From Gnetum montanum (lineage: Eukaryota; Streptophyta; Gnetopsida; Gnetales; Gnetaceae), in NCBI GenBank assembly GCA_015680685.1, contig MNCI01001925.1, positions 465,573 through 529,572 of the forward strand: 64,000 bases of DNA. The letters run 5' to 3'. Below, one piece after another: positions 43,849-56,707 of the stretch; positions within the stretch are counted from its first letter, which is position 1, and the number at the start of each line of letters is the position of its first letter. A program made the translations under genes and the position numbers. The notes under the pieces were generated by a model that was not told where the DNA came from, ran no database searches, and was given only the letters and a program-made list of their open reading frames with translations.

Positions 43849-44848
43849 CTAGCTTCAATGGGACCCAAATAGGATGGCCAAATTTTATGTTGTCCCTAAG
43901 TTTCCCCCTAAAGTGAAGCAAGTACCCCACCATGTGTACGATGAGGCAAGTAAATACATGCTCTTGTCTATGAGAGCATAGTGGGAATGTAGGTGCACTA
44001 ATGAGCATCTATGGAAATAGGCACATGAGCTCTAGGATAGGAAGGCAAGCCAAGATGCAAAATTAGAGGACCTACATGCCCATTATAATTTCCTAGTAGC
44101 ACATGACCAAGGGGATGGTAACTAAAACATAGATTAAATTAACTACGCTAGGTATTGGTTAGCCATTCATGTCAAAAATGAGGACACCTAAGAGGTGATC
44201 GAGAAACAGCTACAAATGGACCTACTAGCTAGGAAAAATCAAGACTAGAAGGATTATAGTATCAAATTGTATCAATGAGGTCAAACTTAGAAGAATCATA
44301 AACACCACTACAAGTAGGAATGAGAGGAATATCTTAAAAGATACAAAGATGAGTTTTTGTAGCATCGTTGTCACAACATATTTCTTGATGCAATTGGCAC
44401 AATGTAGCCTTATGAAATATTTTCCAGTAGTGTAGTGGTGAGTGGAACCCTAGAGAGACACATTATTATACCTTTGGAAGAGATTTCTTTTCCTACATTT
44501 TTTCTGTGGCTGCCCACATAAATAACTGTGGAGAAAGGAAAGATCCTCATAGGTATTAACCTCAACAAGGAGGATTGGATGTAGCTATTAGAGGTAGAAA
44601 TTCTTCGAAGCTTGGAGGTGGGCCTTAGTAGATTACCTTTAAATATGGATGTAGGTTCCTCTTAGGTTGGTCTAGTTTGAATTATTTTTTATTTATTTTG
44701 TGATATTTTTTCATGTCACTTATTTTTTAGCTAATTTATTGTTTTGTTTTTCTTAAAGTAGGTTTTGGGTGATGGCATAGGCCCTAGTGAAGCAGCAAAG
44801 GAAGAGGAACAAGAAGAACCCAAACCCCCATCAAGCATTGCTAGTTGA
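43849..44848 (+). pseudogene. Opposite-strand gene of element C, 3' part
   Basis: Resumes at LQWDPNR (LKWDPNQ in A). Conserved words: VPHHVYDEASKYMLLSMRA near 43926, NEHLWK, DLHAHYNFLVAHDQGDGN near 44070, NYARYW, LQMDLLARKNQD near 44212, KDYSIKLYQ, then stop-containing GQT-stop-KNHKH, IFLDAIGTM near 44381. The exon ends near 44670. The last exon 44762-44848 follows TTAAAGTAG and encodes VLGDGIGPSEAAKEEEQEEP to SSIAS, an acidic tail like those of A and B. About ten stops, so this is the most decayed of the three. Confidence 0.75.
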
Positions 44849-45052
44849 GTGGCCCATGATGTAGCCCTACTATTAGGTAATTTTGCATTTTTTATCAATT
44901 TTTTTTGGATGTACACTTAAACTATATATGTCATTGATGATTTAATGGAAATGTGATGATGACTCATATATCACTTTGTTGTATTTTGTGTAATGTTGCA
45001 AAAATTTTAACTTGCTATTCATATGTGCAATGAGGCTCATTGTGGGTTCCAT

Positions 45053-45387
45053 GCTAATTTAGGGCCATGGAAAGATGGCCATTGCTAGTTTAAGGTCATT
45101 TTGGACCATCGTTAGTTTAAGGCCATTTTTGGCCATTGCACAAAAAGAAAGTAAGTTGCTAGTTTTAGGCCTTAGCAAGCCATACGATAGTTTAAGTCCT
45201 TTTTGGGCCATCACTAGTTTAAGGCCATTCTGGGCCATTGTGCAAACAAAAGTAAGTTGCTAGTTTTAGTTCTTAGAGGGTCATACAACAGGTTAAGGCC
45301 TTTCTAGGCCATCGTTAGTTTAAGGTCATTTTGGGCCACTGTACAAATGAAAGTAAATTGCCAATTTTAGGCCTTAGCAAGCCGTGG
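45053..45387. repeat. Hairpin-unit array, C
   Basis: About ten units of TAGTTTAAGGCC type: GGTC-ATTTTG-GACC, GGCC-ATTTTT-GGCC, GGCC-TTTCTA-GGCC. GGTC/GACC and GGCC/GGCC stems alternate in neighbouring units. Same position relative to the opposite-strand gene's 3' end as in A and B. Confidence 0.9.
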
Positions 45388-46700
45388 TGTTGTTTCTTTT
45401 CTTTCCTTTTGTTTAGGGTTTACGCTTTTATTATTATCTTTAGCTTTATTTTCATTTTTATTATTTTAGATAAACAAGATTGCATAAACTAAAGAAATGA
45501 AATAACTAATGCAAGATTCAAGAAACTATGTAAATGTAATTGTACAAGAAAGAACAAAAGGCGAACAAGATGAGAGAAAGGCACTGTGTGCACGTATGGT
45601 TGTGTTAACATCACGGATGCTAGAATGAAAGACTATATAGACTAGGCAGTGATGAAAAAGGGAAAGATGGTAGATGGTCCTGCACCTTGTTGTGCATGTA
45701 GTACTTAGTGTCTTACCATCATAGACATGAATTTGGAAGGTGAGAGTGACATTGCTGCCTCAAAGAATGTAGATGACTATGACTAGTGCAAACAATACTA
45801 GAGATAGGCTATTACACAAAGTCATAAAATGGATTTGCACTCTTTGAACAAGCCTAAAATTTTTCTTGTCCATCTTACAAGGGCTCATCATATTTTGATG
45901 CTCGATCATGCTCATTAGGCCCACTCACTCTAATGAGTTGGTCCAATAACCACCAAAAGTTGTTAGTATGCAAAACAAAAGTGTTAGGTGTAGGAAGAAA
46001 TTCCTTCCCATTTTGATGTATGATTCCAAATCTTCACTTAGCATCTAGTTCTTGGTATTCTAGAGATAGACTCGCTTGAAGTTTTGCATAGAGAAAATTG
46101 TATTTTCCATCATCAAGCACCATGTGCTTAGGCAATTGATTGCATAGTCTAAGTGACTATCATTGTGGCTATACAAGACTAAGTGGGGGATCAATTTCTA
46201 CTACCTACTGGATAGGGTAGGTTACCTTTGTGCCTAGGATAGAGGTTGAAGGCTACATGGGATTCATGTTATTATGTAAAAAACATAAGAAATGATAGTG
46301 ATGAATAGAGAATGGTCAAGTGCAGAGAACGTTGGAAAAATGGCTAAGTATGAAAAGCTGTGAACATAGGCCAAAAAATTACTAACTCTAGAAACATTGC
46401 TAAAAGGTAACTAACTTTGATGTTACACTTGCTACATTAGAGACTGCTATGCTCTAAGAACTTGTTACACTCTCTAAAGCATCTAAATATTTAAATGCAA
46501 CAAATATACTTGGGCTTTCATCTTGTAGGGTTCTAGGGGAACTAATGACTAGGACCAATCTACACCAATTGAATCACAAATAACTCCTATGCTAGCCTAT
46601 GATCTAGCTACTACTATGGTAGGTCCATAGGGTTGTTACATCTATGCTAGCTCAAAACTAGTAATGGAGGTTTAGAAAGCATGTAGAACTACCCTTATAC
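45388..46700 (-). pseudogene. Gag N-terminal remnant and leader, element C
   Basis: The minus strand near 46060-45900 matches the N-terminal gag of A around 36540-36350; both contain ATTCCTTCCCATT on the plus strand, and similar flanking words. Beyond that only AT-rich spacer reaches the array at 45387, so the gag domain, knuckle and protease are deleted. C could not have moved without help after that loss. Frames are too broken to give a reliable product. Confidence 0.55.
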
Positions 46701-46716
46701 ATAGAAGGAATGAGAG

Positions 46717-46733
46717 CCCTCCTTCTAGTACCA
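46717..46733 (-). other. Primer binding site of element C
   Basis: Minus strand TGGTACTAGAAGGAGGG, one change from A and B. Confidence 0.65.
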
Positions 46734-46738
46734 TAAAC

Positions 46739-48479
46739 TATGATGATTGAAAACATCAATGGTTGGAACACCAAGAGGTTAGTGGGCATATAGCCTAACC
46801 CTAAGTCTACGTGGCCACTATGTTCAAAATGGAGATGGATTCCCCTAAATGGTCTTGATGATTGAATAGGGACTTACGAGGTGGTATAATAAATATGTGG
46901 GAAAGGGGATTTATATTACCTTATTGGTGTACATCAAGATCGGTCAAGCTAGAGCATAGTAGGGTGTATTGACCCAAAAAAGATGGTGTGAATGTGAAAG
47001 TATGTATAAAATAGCAAGAAAACATGAGTGCTATGCTAAGTGCCAAAGATAGAGTACTTGAAAATCCATTGGAACTTGAGAACAAATGTGCACCGTCACA
47101 AAAATGGAGCATAACAATTGTAGGAAAAGAGGTGAGGGTGGTATGTAGTGTATAGGTAGGCATAATGGTAGCATAGTAGTATAGTCATAGTCTCTGGGAT
47201 GTTTGAGCTATGGAACTAATGATTTCCATGGGAACTGAACCTACCAGGTTGGCTATTGCTTTGTTTTGTGGGTACGGTGATGAACTATGTGTTGGACGGT
47301 ATGCACCAATTATCTGATGCGGTCCTATAGTGCACCCAAGTGAGTATGCTCGAGTGCTCAAGTGCAAGAGTGCCAAAGGATGCTTCAAATGTCAAAATTG
47401 CAAATGCCTTTCTAATTTTCAAACCTCTAGAATGCTAAACGTAGGGGTATTTATAGGGCTAGGGTTGTTATGAAATGTGAATTAGGTGCCATGTGGCATT
47501 AGTGTAGATGGGGCTACACTAGACCCAACTATGCTCCCATGGGAGTAGCAAAAGTGTTATGCTCTAGAGTACAGCAATGAGTCCCCAGAGATTGCTAAAC
47601 TATGACTACACTATCAAGATTGCATGTACCAAAGTCTAAATGACTGCAATGCACTTGCAAATAGTGCAAAAAATAGTGCAACTTGGAAGTTATGCTCTAG
47701 GACTATGTCTTCCCCTCTCTCAAGTAAGGTCAAGGATAGGTACAATTTGGGGCACCAATAGTGGGTGTAGAAGAGATACAAATGAAGGTTGATGCTAAGT
47801 TCTAGAGGCTTTTGGAGGTTGTTAGAGGCTTTTCTTTAGTGTTATGATAGATGCACTTTGGAGCATAGCACAACACTTAGTCAAATTTTTCTTGATTTTG
47901 ATGTCCAACAGTGGTTACACTAGCTATGCTCTAGAGCATAGCAAAGCATAGTAGGATTGCTTAGAAAATTTTAACAAAATTTGTAGTTTTCCTTCATGAT
48001 ATGCTAGCTATGCTCTAGGGCATATCAGGAAGGGTAACCTCAAGAGTTAGAAAATTTTCCAAATGTCTCTTCCATGTTGAGCTAGCTTAATGACTTCTTA
48101 CCTAATAGTTAGGCAAAATTAGCCACTAAAAAGTGTGCTATGTTTTCTACACTCTACAATGTAGTAGAGTGTAGCAACCTAGGAGATAGAAATCCTGACA
48201 ACTTCTAGCTTGGCACATGAGAAAACTAGCCATGGAAGTATGTGTTGCACTAGCTACACTCTAGAGAGTAGTACTTAGAGTAAGAACATAGCAGAACACT
48301 AAGAAAAATTTTCATGCTACTATTGTTGACAATTAAAATCTGCCAAAATAGGTCATGATGCATGCTACATTAGCTACACTAGGGAGCATAGCACCAATAG
48401 TTAGAAAACATTTATCAAGTTTTGACACTTGGAAAAATTTGTAGGTAAAGTGTTGAAGCCAAAAATTTTTGGTGTTTCA
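46739..48479 (-). mobile_element. Element C 5' LTR
   Basis: TATGATGATTGAAAACATCA to GGTGTTTCA. Minus-strand TATAAATA at 47448-47455. The U3 words centre on CTAGAG here: a perfect 20-bp palindrome GCTATGCTCTAGAGCATAGC lies at 47923-47942. C sits in the integrase end of G. Confidence 0.85.
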
Positions 48480-49450
48480 ATGGTGCTTTTTATAATGCAT
48501 TTGTTGGTACCACTTGATTTAACCAACTATTTACATGCACTCCTCCTCTATTGAGTTAAGGTTAATGGTTCTTAGCTCATTATTTTGAGCCTTGTTGATG
48601 AAGCTTGAGAGGATTACATAGAGCTATGGGGCCTACAATTCAAGAAGCAATGTTGCTTTAGACCCATAAACCAAACTATATGACATCTTATTTGTTGTAG
48701 TTCTTTGCATCATGTGGTAGGCCTAGAGTGCGTAGATCAATTGCTCATGCCGTGGTCATTTGCTACTATTGAGAATCTTCTTTAGAAGATTGATGATGAC
48801 CTTGTTTGTGACCTCTACTTGTTCGTTCAACTGTGGGCAGTAGGGAAATGCAAAGGAATGTTTGATTTCAAAGCATTTGCAAAAGGCTTTGGTATCAACA
48901 TTGCTAAACTATGCCCTGTCATTTGTGACTATGATTATGGGTAAACCAAAATGGAACACTTTATTGTCAAGTATGAATTTCCAAAACTATTGTGATGTAG
49001 TCCTTCTCCTAAGGGAATAGATTAAACCCACTTTGTAATATACTTAGTGGTGGTTATAATTAAGGTATGTCCTTTGAAGAACGTAGGTGTTATTGGTCCT
49101 ATGTTGTCCAACCTCCAATGTTGGAATGACCACATGATTTGCATTGTATGCAGCTCAGTGGGTGGCACATGCATTTAGTTACCATGTTGTTGACATGTGT
49201 TGCATGTCTTCATCTTGGAAACATAATCACACTTCATGAAAGACCAATAGTAGCCTAAACATCTAATTTTTTCCACCATTTCCCTGGGTGCTATGTCGCC
49301 TCCATAGGGTCCCTCGTGAACTTATTCAACGATCATCTATGCTTTGCTATCTATAACGCAAGTTAATAGTATGTCATCATAGGATTGGTGACATAAAGTG
49401 CTATGAACCACAATGATGTACTACCATAATTACTTTCTCATTGCATCCTT
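48480..49450 (-). pseudogene. Integrase, element G (3' end cut by C)
   Basis: Zinc-finger half KTCNTCQ near 49200, GYYWSFMKCDY near 49245, WGLDNIGPI-like core start near 49110, TNKVIINLLKKIL near 48800, and a C-terminal WYQQMHYKKHH remnant near 48520 where C is inserted. The order matches the integrases of A, D and F. Frame is lost at several sites, including Asp/Asn changes near the core. The rest of G's 3' side should lie beyond C, outside the window. Confidence 0.75.
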
Positions 49451-49559
49451 TTGAGTAGTGGTTAGATGATGCTGAGGTTTACCCTATAGAAGGTATAACC
49501 TAATGTCATCATACCACTCTATTACATGATTTCTGCTTACTATGGCCATAGATGCAATG

Positions 49560-50020
49560 TCAGTTATTTTCATAATGGTCATAGTGCAATTTTCCACTAT
49601 AGAGGGCAATGCCCAAATTATTTTAAGTGTAATTCTTAAGGCTAATGTAGCTAATGCATCAGCAATGGAGTTTTCATTACAAGGGATATGCTGGACATTA
49701 GCAATTGCAAATTACTTGAGCAAGTGCTTTACTAGGTCACAGTAAGGTTGCAAGTATTGTGCTTTATAAGTTTAAACCTTTATGACTTGATTGACTACCA
49801 ATTGGAAGTCACCTTGAACTACTAGGTTTTGTATTCCTAGGTCACGAGTTGCTAAGATACCTTGGAGGAGACCCTCATACTCTACCATGTTCTTAGTGCA
49901 TGGAAATGTGAAATGATATGCAAAGGAATATATCTCCATAGAGGGGAATGTGATTATGGTAGCATCACTACCCCCTTAAGAGGTTCAAGTTCCATCAAAA
50001 TATAAAAGTGACTCAAAGTT
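49560..50020 (-). pseudogene. Second (archaeal-type) RNase H, element G
   Basis: YFDGT followed by two stops and GGSDATIITFPS near 49990-49940, then FTFPCTKNMVEYEGLLQGIL near 49910, LVVQGDFQLVVNQV near 49815, YKAQYLQPYCDLVKHLLK near 49755, and SIADALATLAL near 49660. All motifs of the second RNase H are in order, with stops at Ser/Gln positions. The linker YDDIRLYLL follows near 49510. Confidence 0.82.
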
Positions 50021-50059
50021 GTTAGGCACTTAGCTTATGCTAGTGGCATGCTCATCCAG

Positions 50060-50520
50060 AAATTTTGGATCTATCATTGCTTGGTCATCAATTGGGGAGG
50101 CCATAAGCTATGCAGCTATTACTTGACCATTTTTTGATGATTGTGTAATGTAATGTAGGAAAAAATCTATAGTTATTACTTTCCAACATGCAATGTGACT
50201 ACTCTCATAGATATTCGTTTTAATGTCTTGGAGTACATTACATTTGTAGATGATGTTAACTTGGCTATGGAAAAGATAATGCCCCCACTTCTTAAATGCA
50301 AAGACCAAGGCTAGGCAAGTCATTTTGACATCATTGTACTTTTCTTCATAGGAAACTAATGCCTAGCTTAGGAAGTATATAGGGAACTTTGTACCATTGT
50401 CTCATTTTTGGAAAAGTAGAGAAGTAATAGATGCATCTAAGGTAGTGAGGTAGATGTAAAATGATTTATCTCCTTGTGGATGATAGATGGTTATAAGTTG
50501 GCCTAGCTCTTGTTTAAGGT
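50060..50520 (-). pseudogene. RT-linked RNase H, element G
   Basis: FYIYLTTLDASI near 50455, then CLALVFAFKKWGHYLFHSQV at 50323-50260, VLQDIKTNIYESSHIACWKV near 50235 and the FFLHYITQSSKNGQVIAA end near 50110. The LTTLDAS stretch retains a DAS near the usual catalytic position. Frameshifted between the first and second part. Confidence 0.75.
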
Positions 50521-51754
50521 TGTGAAATGCCTCTTTGCATTGAGTTGTCCATTCAAAGTGGACTCCCTTTTCAAGCAATTGTTACATTGGCTGCAACTTA
50601 TTAGTCAATCATTTGATAAACCATTATATTAATTGCAATCTACCTTGTAACCCTTGTAGCTCGTTAAAGTTATCTAGTGGTGCTAAGTTGATAATTACCT
50701 TAAACTTATCAAGATCTACATAGATGCCTACTTTGGATACTATGAAACCTAGCATGCAGCCCCTCTTGATGCTGAAGACACATTTCTTAGGATTTAGCCT
50801 AATTTTGTGTGTGAGGCAATGTTTGAGCACAAGGCCCAAGTCACCTACATGGTTGTATGATGCCTTGGATTTAACTGTTATATCATCAATGTAATCATTT
50901 ATTAGACCTAATAGGTAGTTACTAAATATGTACGTCATGGCTTGTTGATAGGTTTCTCATGCATTCTTGAGTCTAAAGGGAATCATTATGTAGCAAAATG
51001 TACCCCAAGGAGTCATAAAGTTAGTACTAAGCTAGTTTTCTAGGTTGATCAAAATTTGGTTGTATTCCAAGAACTCATCCATGAAGGACAAGGCATAATT
51101 AGCTATAGTATCAACTAGTTGATCAATACTAGGCAATAGAAAATATTCTTTAATGGCTTCCTTGTTCAAGTCCCAAAGGTCTCTACAAATGTGTATACTT
51201 ATATTTTTCTTGGGTACAACCATGATGTTGGAGATCTAGTCTATGTAGTCAATGGCTTAGATGAAACTAGCTTTGTAGAGCTTGGTGATTTCATCACACA
51301 CTACCAACACCACCTTAGGCCTAACCTTGCAAGCTTTTTTCTTAACTAGTTTTTTACTGGGATCAAGGATTATGTTGTGTTGCACTATGCAAGGATCTAG
51401 GCTTGGCATGTCTTCATAAAACCATGTGAATGCCTTGATGTTTTTGTTTAATACCTTCATGATTTTTTGGGCATGTTGAGACTTGAACAAAGAACTAAGT
51501 TTCAATGTTTTCACCTCACCACTAAACATTTCTACGGGGACTTCAACAAGGGGATCCTCAATGATGTCACCTACCTCTAAATCTATAGCCCTAACTAGAT
51601 GGTCTAGCTACTCCAGTAGTGCCTCTATAGATGTTATGTATTTATCATACGCTATGAGCTCAAGGTCTAGACATTGTGGGTTCATGCATCATGTGACATC
51701 ACCATCTGGCCTACTGAAGACCAGTGGTGAGTGAAGATGCTCATACGTAGTCAT
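50520..51754 (-). pseudogene. Reverse transcriptase, element G
   Basis: Opens with ATG at 51754 (MTTYEHLHSPLVFSRPDGD), the same leader as F's MDEALVSPLVLTGPYR. It then shows VQHNIILDP near 51390, WDLNKEAIKEYFLLPSIDQL near 51190, ALSFMDEFLEYNQI with the first Asp, a broken MPFGLKN segment near 50970, NDYIDDITVKSK near 50900 with both catalytic Asp residues (YIDD), and RLNPKKCVFSI. Stops at GFI-equivalent (SFI-stop) near 51258. Less intact than B and F. Confidence 0.85.
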
Positions 51755-51942
51755 GTTGTGAATTCTACAATAATCCTACACAAATGACCAAAAAAATGTC
51801 AAGTTGTACCTAGCTTAATGAGATCAATATGCATAGTTAAAGAAAACAATGCAATAAAGATTTTTCCTAAGTACATAAATGCAATTTTGAAATGGCAATG
51901 GATATGTGGGTTGATTTTGGGCATTGGTAGGCCATGGGGTTG

Positions 51943-52060
51943 CCAGTTTAAGGTCTTAGCCAATTATGAAGTGCTAGTTTAAGGTCTTAGTGAACCATTG
52001 GGATTGCTAGGTTAACATTGTAGTAGATGGTGATTTTCCAGTTTAAGATCTTAATGGACC
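51943..52060. repeat. Hairpin-unit array, G, upstream of RT
   Basis: Four units: AGTTTAAGGTCTTAGCCAAT, GGTC-TTAGTG-AACC, a TTAACATTGTAGTAGATGG unit (CATT/GATG), and GATC-TTAATG-GACC. Position as in A, B and F. From 52061 to 52215 there is AT-rich spacer only, where D is inserted. Confidence 0.82.
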
Positions 52061-52215
52061 ATGATATGGGCTAAATGCATCTTTGGAGTAAGTCTTAGTG
52101 CATTAGAAAAGTGAAACTAGCTTGGGTGCTCACCGAGTGACATGAAAAATTTAAAATTTTCCTATGTTCGAAGACAACCAAAAAAATCAAAAAAATTTCT
52201 AACTCGAGTCACTAT

Positions 52216-54077
52216 TGTGATGTCTAAAAATGTTAATGGATGGAACATTGAAAGGTCCATAGGCATACAACCTAACCGTAAATCTATGTGAGGGCCATGC
52301 TTGGAGAAATGGAAATGAGGTGCCTTGAATTGTTTGGTTGATTAGACAGGGACTTACATGGTGTAACAATAACCATTTGTAAAAATATTTTTTAGTGAGC
52401 TTCATACAAGAGCTGAGACAACAGGCAGGAATATAAGGTACCTTGAATGTGCAAATGCATATCGATAGTAGAAGAAATGCAAGAGTAATGCTAAAAAGTT
52501 TGAAAAAAATGTTGAGAATATAGAACTAGAGTTCAAAGGTGGAGAAATTGATTTCTCAAAGATTAAGAAGTGCAAATTTTGATTGAATAATGTTTCAAGT
52601 TGGTATGTAGTGTTTAGACAGGCATAATAGTAGTGTAGAAGTGCATTCATAGTCTCTAGAACATCATGGACATGGTGCTAGTAGTTGTAAGAAAGGCTAA
52701 ATTTGCTGAGTTGGTAGTCATCATAGTGTGTGGGTGCATGGAAGACTATGTCATGGTACTTGCCAAGGTGTCAAGCTCAGATGTAGGAGTACTAAAGATG
52801 CTAGGAGTGCTCTAATCCTTAATGCTCAAAATGATTTGCCAACCAACCACTAAAATGCTGATTATCAAGGTCTAGGGTTGATGTGAGATGCAAATTGGAC
52901 ATCATGTGGCCTAGGTCCCATGTAGCATGGGAATGATCAATTCACATTGATATGTTATGCTTAAAATGTTACACTTTGGATGTTAAGCTCAAGGTGTTAC
53001 ACTCTTCACAATAGGAATGGGAACTCAAAAACTCACAAACTATGACCACATTGCTCAAAATGCATGTGCTAGAGTCTAAGAGACCACCATGTGCCTACAA
53101 AAAATGTTAAAAACAAATGAAACTTGGAGTCTATGCTCTAGGAATACATCTTCCCCCTCTTTCAAGTAGGTTCAAGCATAGGAAAAATTTTGGGGATCAA
53201 TGGAGGGTGTAAAAGCAAGGAAAACTACTAACCTTGGCCATCGAAGGGATGTTGAAGCTAAAATAAAGGTTGATGTTGAGTTTTGGGGGCTTTTGGAGGC
53301 ATTTTCCATGTGTCACACTATCTACTCTGAATAATGTAGTAGGGCATAACATGAATACTTAGTAAACGTTTTGCAGATTTTGAGTTGTCACATTGTCTAC
53401 GCTACACAGCATAGCAAAGCGTAGCACTAGTATTTTGATGAATTTTGCCAAAATTTGTAATTTTTCTTCATTGAAAATTGATCATACTCTAGGGTGTAGA
53501 AAAATAGGTAGCCTTAGAAGTTAAAAAATTTCCAATTGCATCTTCTATGTCGAGATAGCTTGATAGATCCTTATTCAACACTTAAGCAAAATTTGGCCCT
53601 AAAACCTATGTTACGCTGGCTACGCTATGCAATGTAGCAGAGCATGAAAACCTAAAAGATAGAAAATTTGCCAAACTATTTCTTCCATCATGATCACCTT
53701 TGATAGACTCTAGCCTAGTTCTTGGGTGGACTAGAAACTGGGACATGTGTCAAGCTAGGTAAGTTGGAGAGTGTAGTGAGCTTGATAGTCTAGAAGATAG
53801 AAAATTTGCCAAACTGTTTGGTCCATCCCTAGTAACCCTTTAATGGCTTCTAGCTTGACATTTGTGTAGACTAGCCATGGAAGTGTGTGCTACATTGGCT
53901 GTGCTATGGATCATAGTAGGAAAACTTAGAAGAATTTTTCAAAAATTAGGACTTGAAGTGTGCTACATTTTCTACACTACACAACATGACACTAGACTTA
54001 GAAAACTTTTTCCCATGTTTTGACACCTAGAAAAATCTACCATTGAACTATAGCAACTTGAAATTTGTGGTGATTCA
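52216..54077 (-). mobile_element. Element D 3' LTR
   Basis: TGTGATGTCT start, GGTGATTCA end, 1862 bp. Shares GGGACTTACATGGTG with the H LTR. GCTATG-type words at about 52960-54000 include TACGCTGGCTACGCTATGCA. The minus-strand TATA box is eroded near 52860. Left flank ACTAT should be half of its duplication. Confidence 0.83.
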
Positions 54078-54096
54078 TTGGCCCCTCCTTGTTGAT
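54078..54096 (-). other. Polypurine tract of element D
   Basis: Minus strand ATCAACAAGGAGGGGCCAA right before the 3' LTR. Confidence 0.78.
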
Positions 54097-55173
54097 GTAT
54101 GGAGGATTAACTTGAGTGATGTCAACAAAGAATACGAAACATCATGATTAAAATGACACCAACACCATTTGTCAGTGCCTACTTGGATGACACTTTGGTA
54201 TGCTTGAGAGTGTGAAAGGAATGAGGTGTGATAGGGAGGAGTTTAGGGAGATTGTTCAAGGGACAATGGATGGAGAGAACACCTATGGGATGCAATGTCA
54301 TGATGGCTTATCACCAAAGCATGATCCCTTATCAGAGTGCTTGTGAAGGAGTCAGCATGTAAAGGTAGCCTACCCTCTATATTTTGACCTCTCATCTGAG
54401 TGCTTGTGAGATGGTCGATCCAGGGCCTAACCAATTGTGAGATGGCAACTATGCCATTTGACTAGGGCACTTGGCTTGTATCATTTTATTTTCTTCTTCT
54501 TATTCTTTTTATTTACTTTGCTTTTGCTTTTGCTTCCTTTTGTGTTGCCAAGTGAACTATTTGTCAACATTTTCTTAGAAGCAAGCATATTGCATCTATA
54601 GGATAGGTGTTTCCTCCCTGGGATGAGGTTTGTTACATATATTTTGGGCTTTCACTAGTCCACAAAGACTTCCCATGGGATGAGTTGCATTATGTCCATC
54701 ATGGATTTAGCAGCTAACTACAAGAAAGGTTGCATGTGTATTGGTAAAGCTTGCAAGGGATGTAGGAGATTGCACGATTAAGAGGTAGGGGTTAGTTTGG
54801 TTGATGGGATAGTAGGGATGTGCACTCTTAAGTATCTAGGTGAGCCAAAGTGAACACATTGGAATAATGTGATGCTTTGTCATCGTGATGGTACGCACCC
54901 TTGACTGGCACTACCTAGGCTTCATCTTGTAAATGCAACATAGAAAAAATAAGAAAAACAACCACCATGTGAGATGAGGGCAAAGTCCTATCTACCAAGG
55001 TTTTTTTCCTTGATGAAGTAAATTTCATTCTAGAACTACAATGCCCCATCAAATCATACCCAAGAGGTGTGGGTAGGTGATGGAAGATTGGAAGTATTCT
55101 TGCTTGCTTGTCCATAGAACTATGTGTGTTGAATTGCAAACCTAGTCTTAGGTCTAGGTAAATTGCATGCTAT
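54097..55173 (-). other. Noncoding 3' region of D
   Basis: No supported gene. Shares the PPT-proximal GTCAACAAAGAATACGAAAC segment with A and F, and AAGTATCTAGG/AAGTAATTAGG-like words near 54830 with F near 58530. Contains a pyrimidine-rich CTTTTGCTTTTGCTTCC stretch at about 54521. Confidence 0.6.
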
Positions 55174-55420
55174 GCTAGTTTAAACTCCTAGCAAACTGTG
55201 ATCCCAATTTAAGATCTAGGTGGACCATGATGTGCTAGTTTAAGGTTCTAGTAGACTACTATTCTAGTTTAATGGTGTAGCAAATGGTGGATGGCCAGTT
55301 TAGGATCATAGTGGACCATGCTATGGGTGTCAATTTAATGTCATAGCCCAAGGACATTCTATGCTAGTTTAATGTCATCGTAGACATCTATGCTAGCTTA
55401 ATGTTGTAGTGGAAGTGCAC
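55174..55420. repeat. Hairpin-unit array, D, after integrase
   Basis: Eight units with period 25-35 bp. Stems are more eroded than in A: GATC-ATAGTG-GACC, TGTC-ATCGTA-GACA, and several mismatched. Confidence 0.82.
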
Positions 55421-55469
55421 TTTCCTTGCTTTTGTCATTGGTGTGATACTACATGTCATGTGTAGTATG

Positions 55470-56707
55470 ACTTCAGCTACAAGTGGTTAATAGGATTAGC
55501 AAACTCATTACCATTTAGATTAGCGAGATTGAAGTCTCCATTGTTGTACACCTTAGTGACCAAGAAAGGCCATTCTTAGTTGGCTAAGAATTTGTCTATG
55601 GGCTCATGGATGACATTTAGGAATAGGTCCCCTTTCTTGATTGGGCATTGATGCTAATTGTGATGGTGCTTTCGTCATTACTTCTCTTGGTACCACTCAA
55701 TGTGATTAAGTGTTTGTATGCACTCCTCCTCTATAGAGTCAAGGTTCATGATTCTCAACTAATTGTTTTGAGCCTCATCAATAAAGCTTGAAAGGATCAT
55801 GCGAAGTGATGGGACCTACAATTCAAGAGGCAACATTGCTTGAAATCTGTACAAAATACTATATGGTCTTTTACCAATTGCTATTTTGCATGTTGTGTGG
55901 TAGGCCTATAGTACGTAGACTAGTTATTATTACCTTCATCACTTGCTATTATTAAGCATCCTCTTTAGAATGTTGATGATGACATTGTTTGTAGCATTTT
56001 TTGACTATTCACCTGCAAGTAGTATGATGATGAGAAAGAGTGTTTGATGCCAAGGTTTTCACAAAAGACTTTGGTTTCTACATTGCTAAATTATGGTCAA
56101 TTGTCTATGACTATAGTTATGGGGAGACCAAACTAGGTCACTATGTTGTCAAGAATGAATTTTCAAACTTTCTATGATGTTATCTTCCTAAGGGGAATGG
56201 ATTTAACCGACTTCATGAAATAATCAGTTGTAGTAATGATGAAGTTGTGTCCTACAAAAGACTTAGGCATTATAGGCCTTATGATGTCCAACCCCCAACA
56301 TTGAAATGACCATGTGATCTGTGTTGTATGTAGTTTAGTGGGTGGCATGTGCATTATGTTTCCATGTCATTGACACACGTCACATGTCCTAACCTTGAAG
56401 ACATAATCACATTCCATGTAAGGCCAGTAATAGCCTAAACATCTGATTTTTTCTGCCATTTCCCTAGGAGCTACATAACCTCCAAATAGTCCCTCATGGG
56501 CTTGGTCAATGATCTTTTGTGCTTCACTGCTACTAATGCAAGTTAATAGTGTTCCGTTATAGGATCTGTGACATAAGGTATTATCACTTACGAGGACATA
56601 TTGCTATGAGTATTTTCATACTATGTCTTTTTCAGAAGATGTTAGATTTTGTGGGGGCTCTCCCTATTGGAGGTATGACTTAATATCATCATACCACTCC
56701 TGCACAT
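55470..56707 (-). pseudogene. Integrase, element D (5' side cut by F)
   Basis: Zinc-finger half RTCDVCQ near 56380, GYYWPYMECDYV near 56430, WGLDIIRPIMPKSFVGHNFI near 56300 with the first Asp, TTDYFMKSVKSIPLRK near 56220, then a decayed core, and a C-terminal segment near 55700. The most readable integrase start in the window. F's LTR begins at 56708 inside the RNase H-to-integrase linker (WYDDIKSYL-like, about 56660-56700), so D's RT and gag should continue past F, outside the window. Confidence 0.8.
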
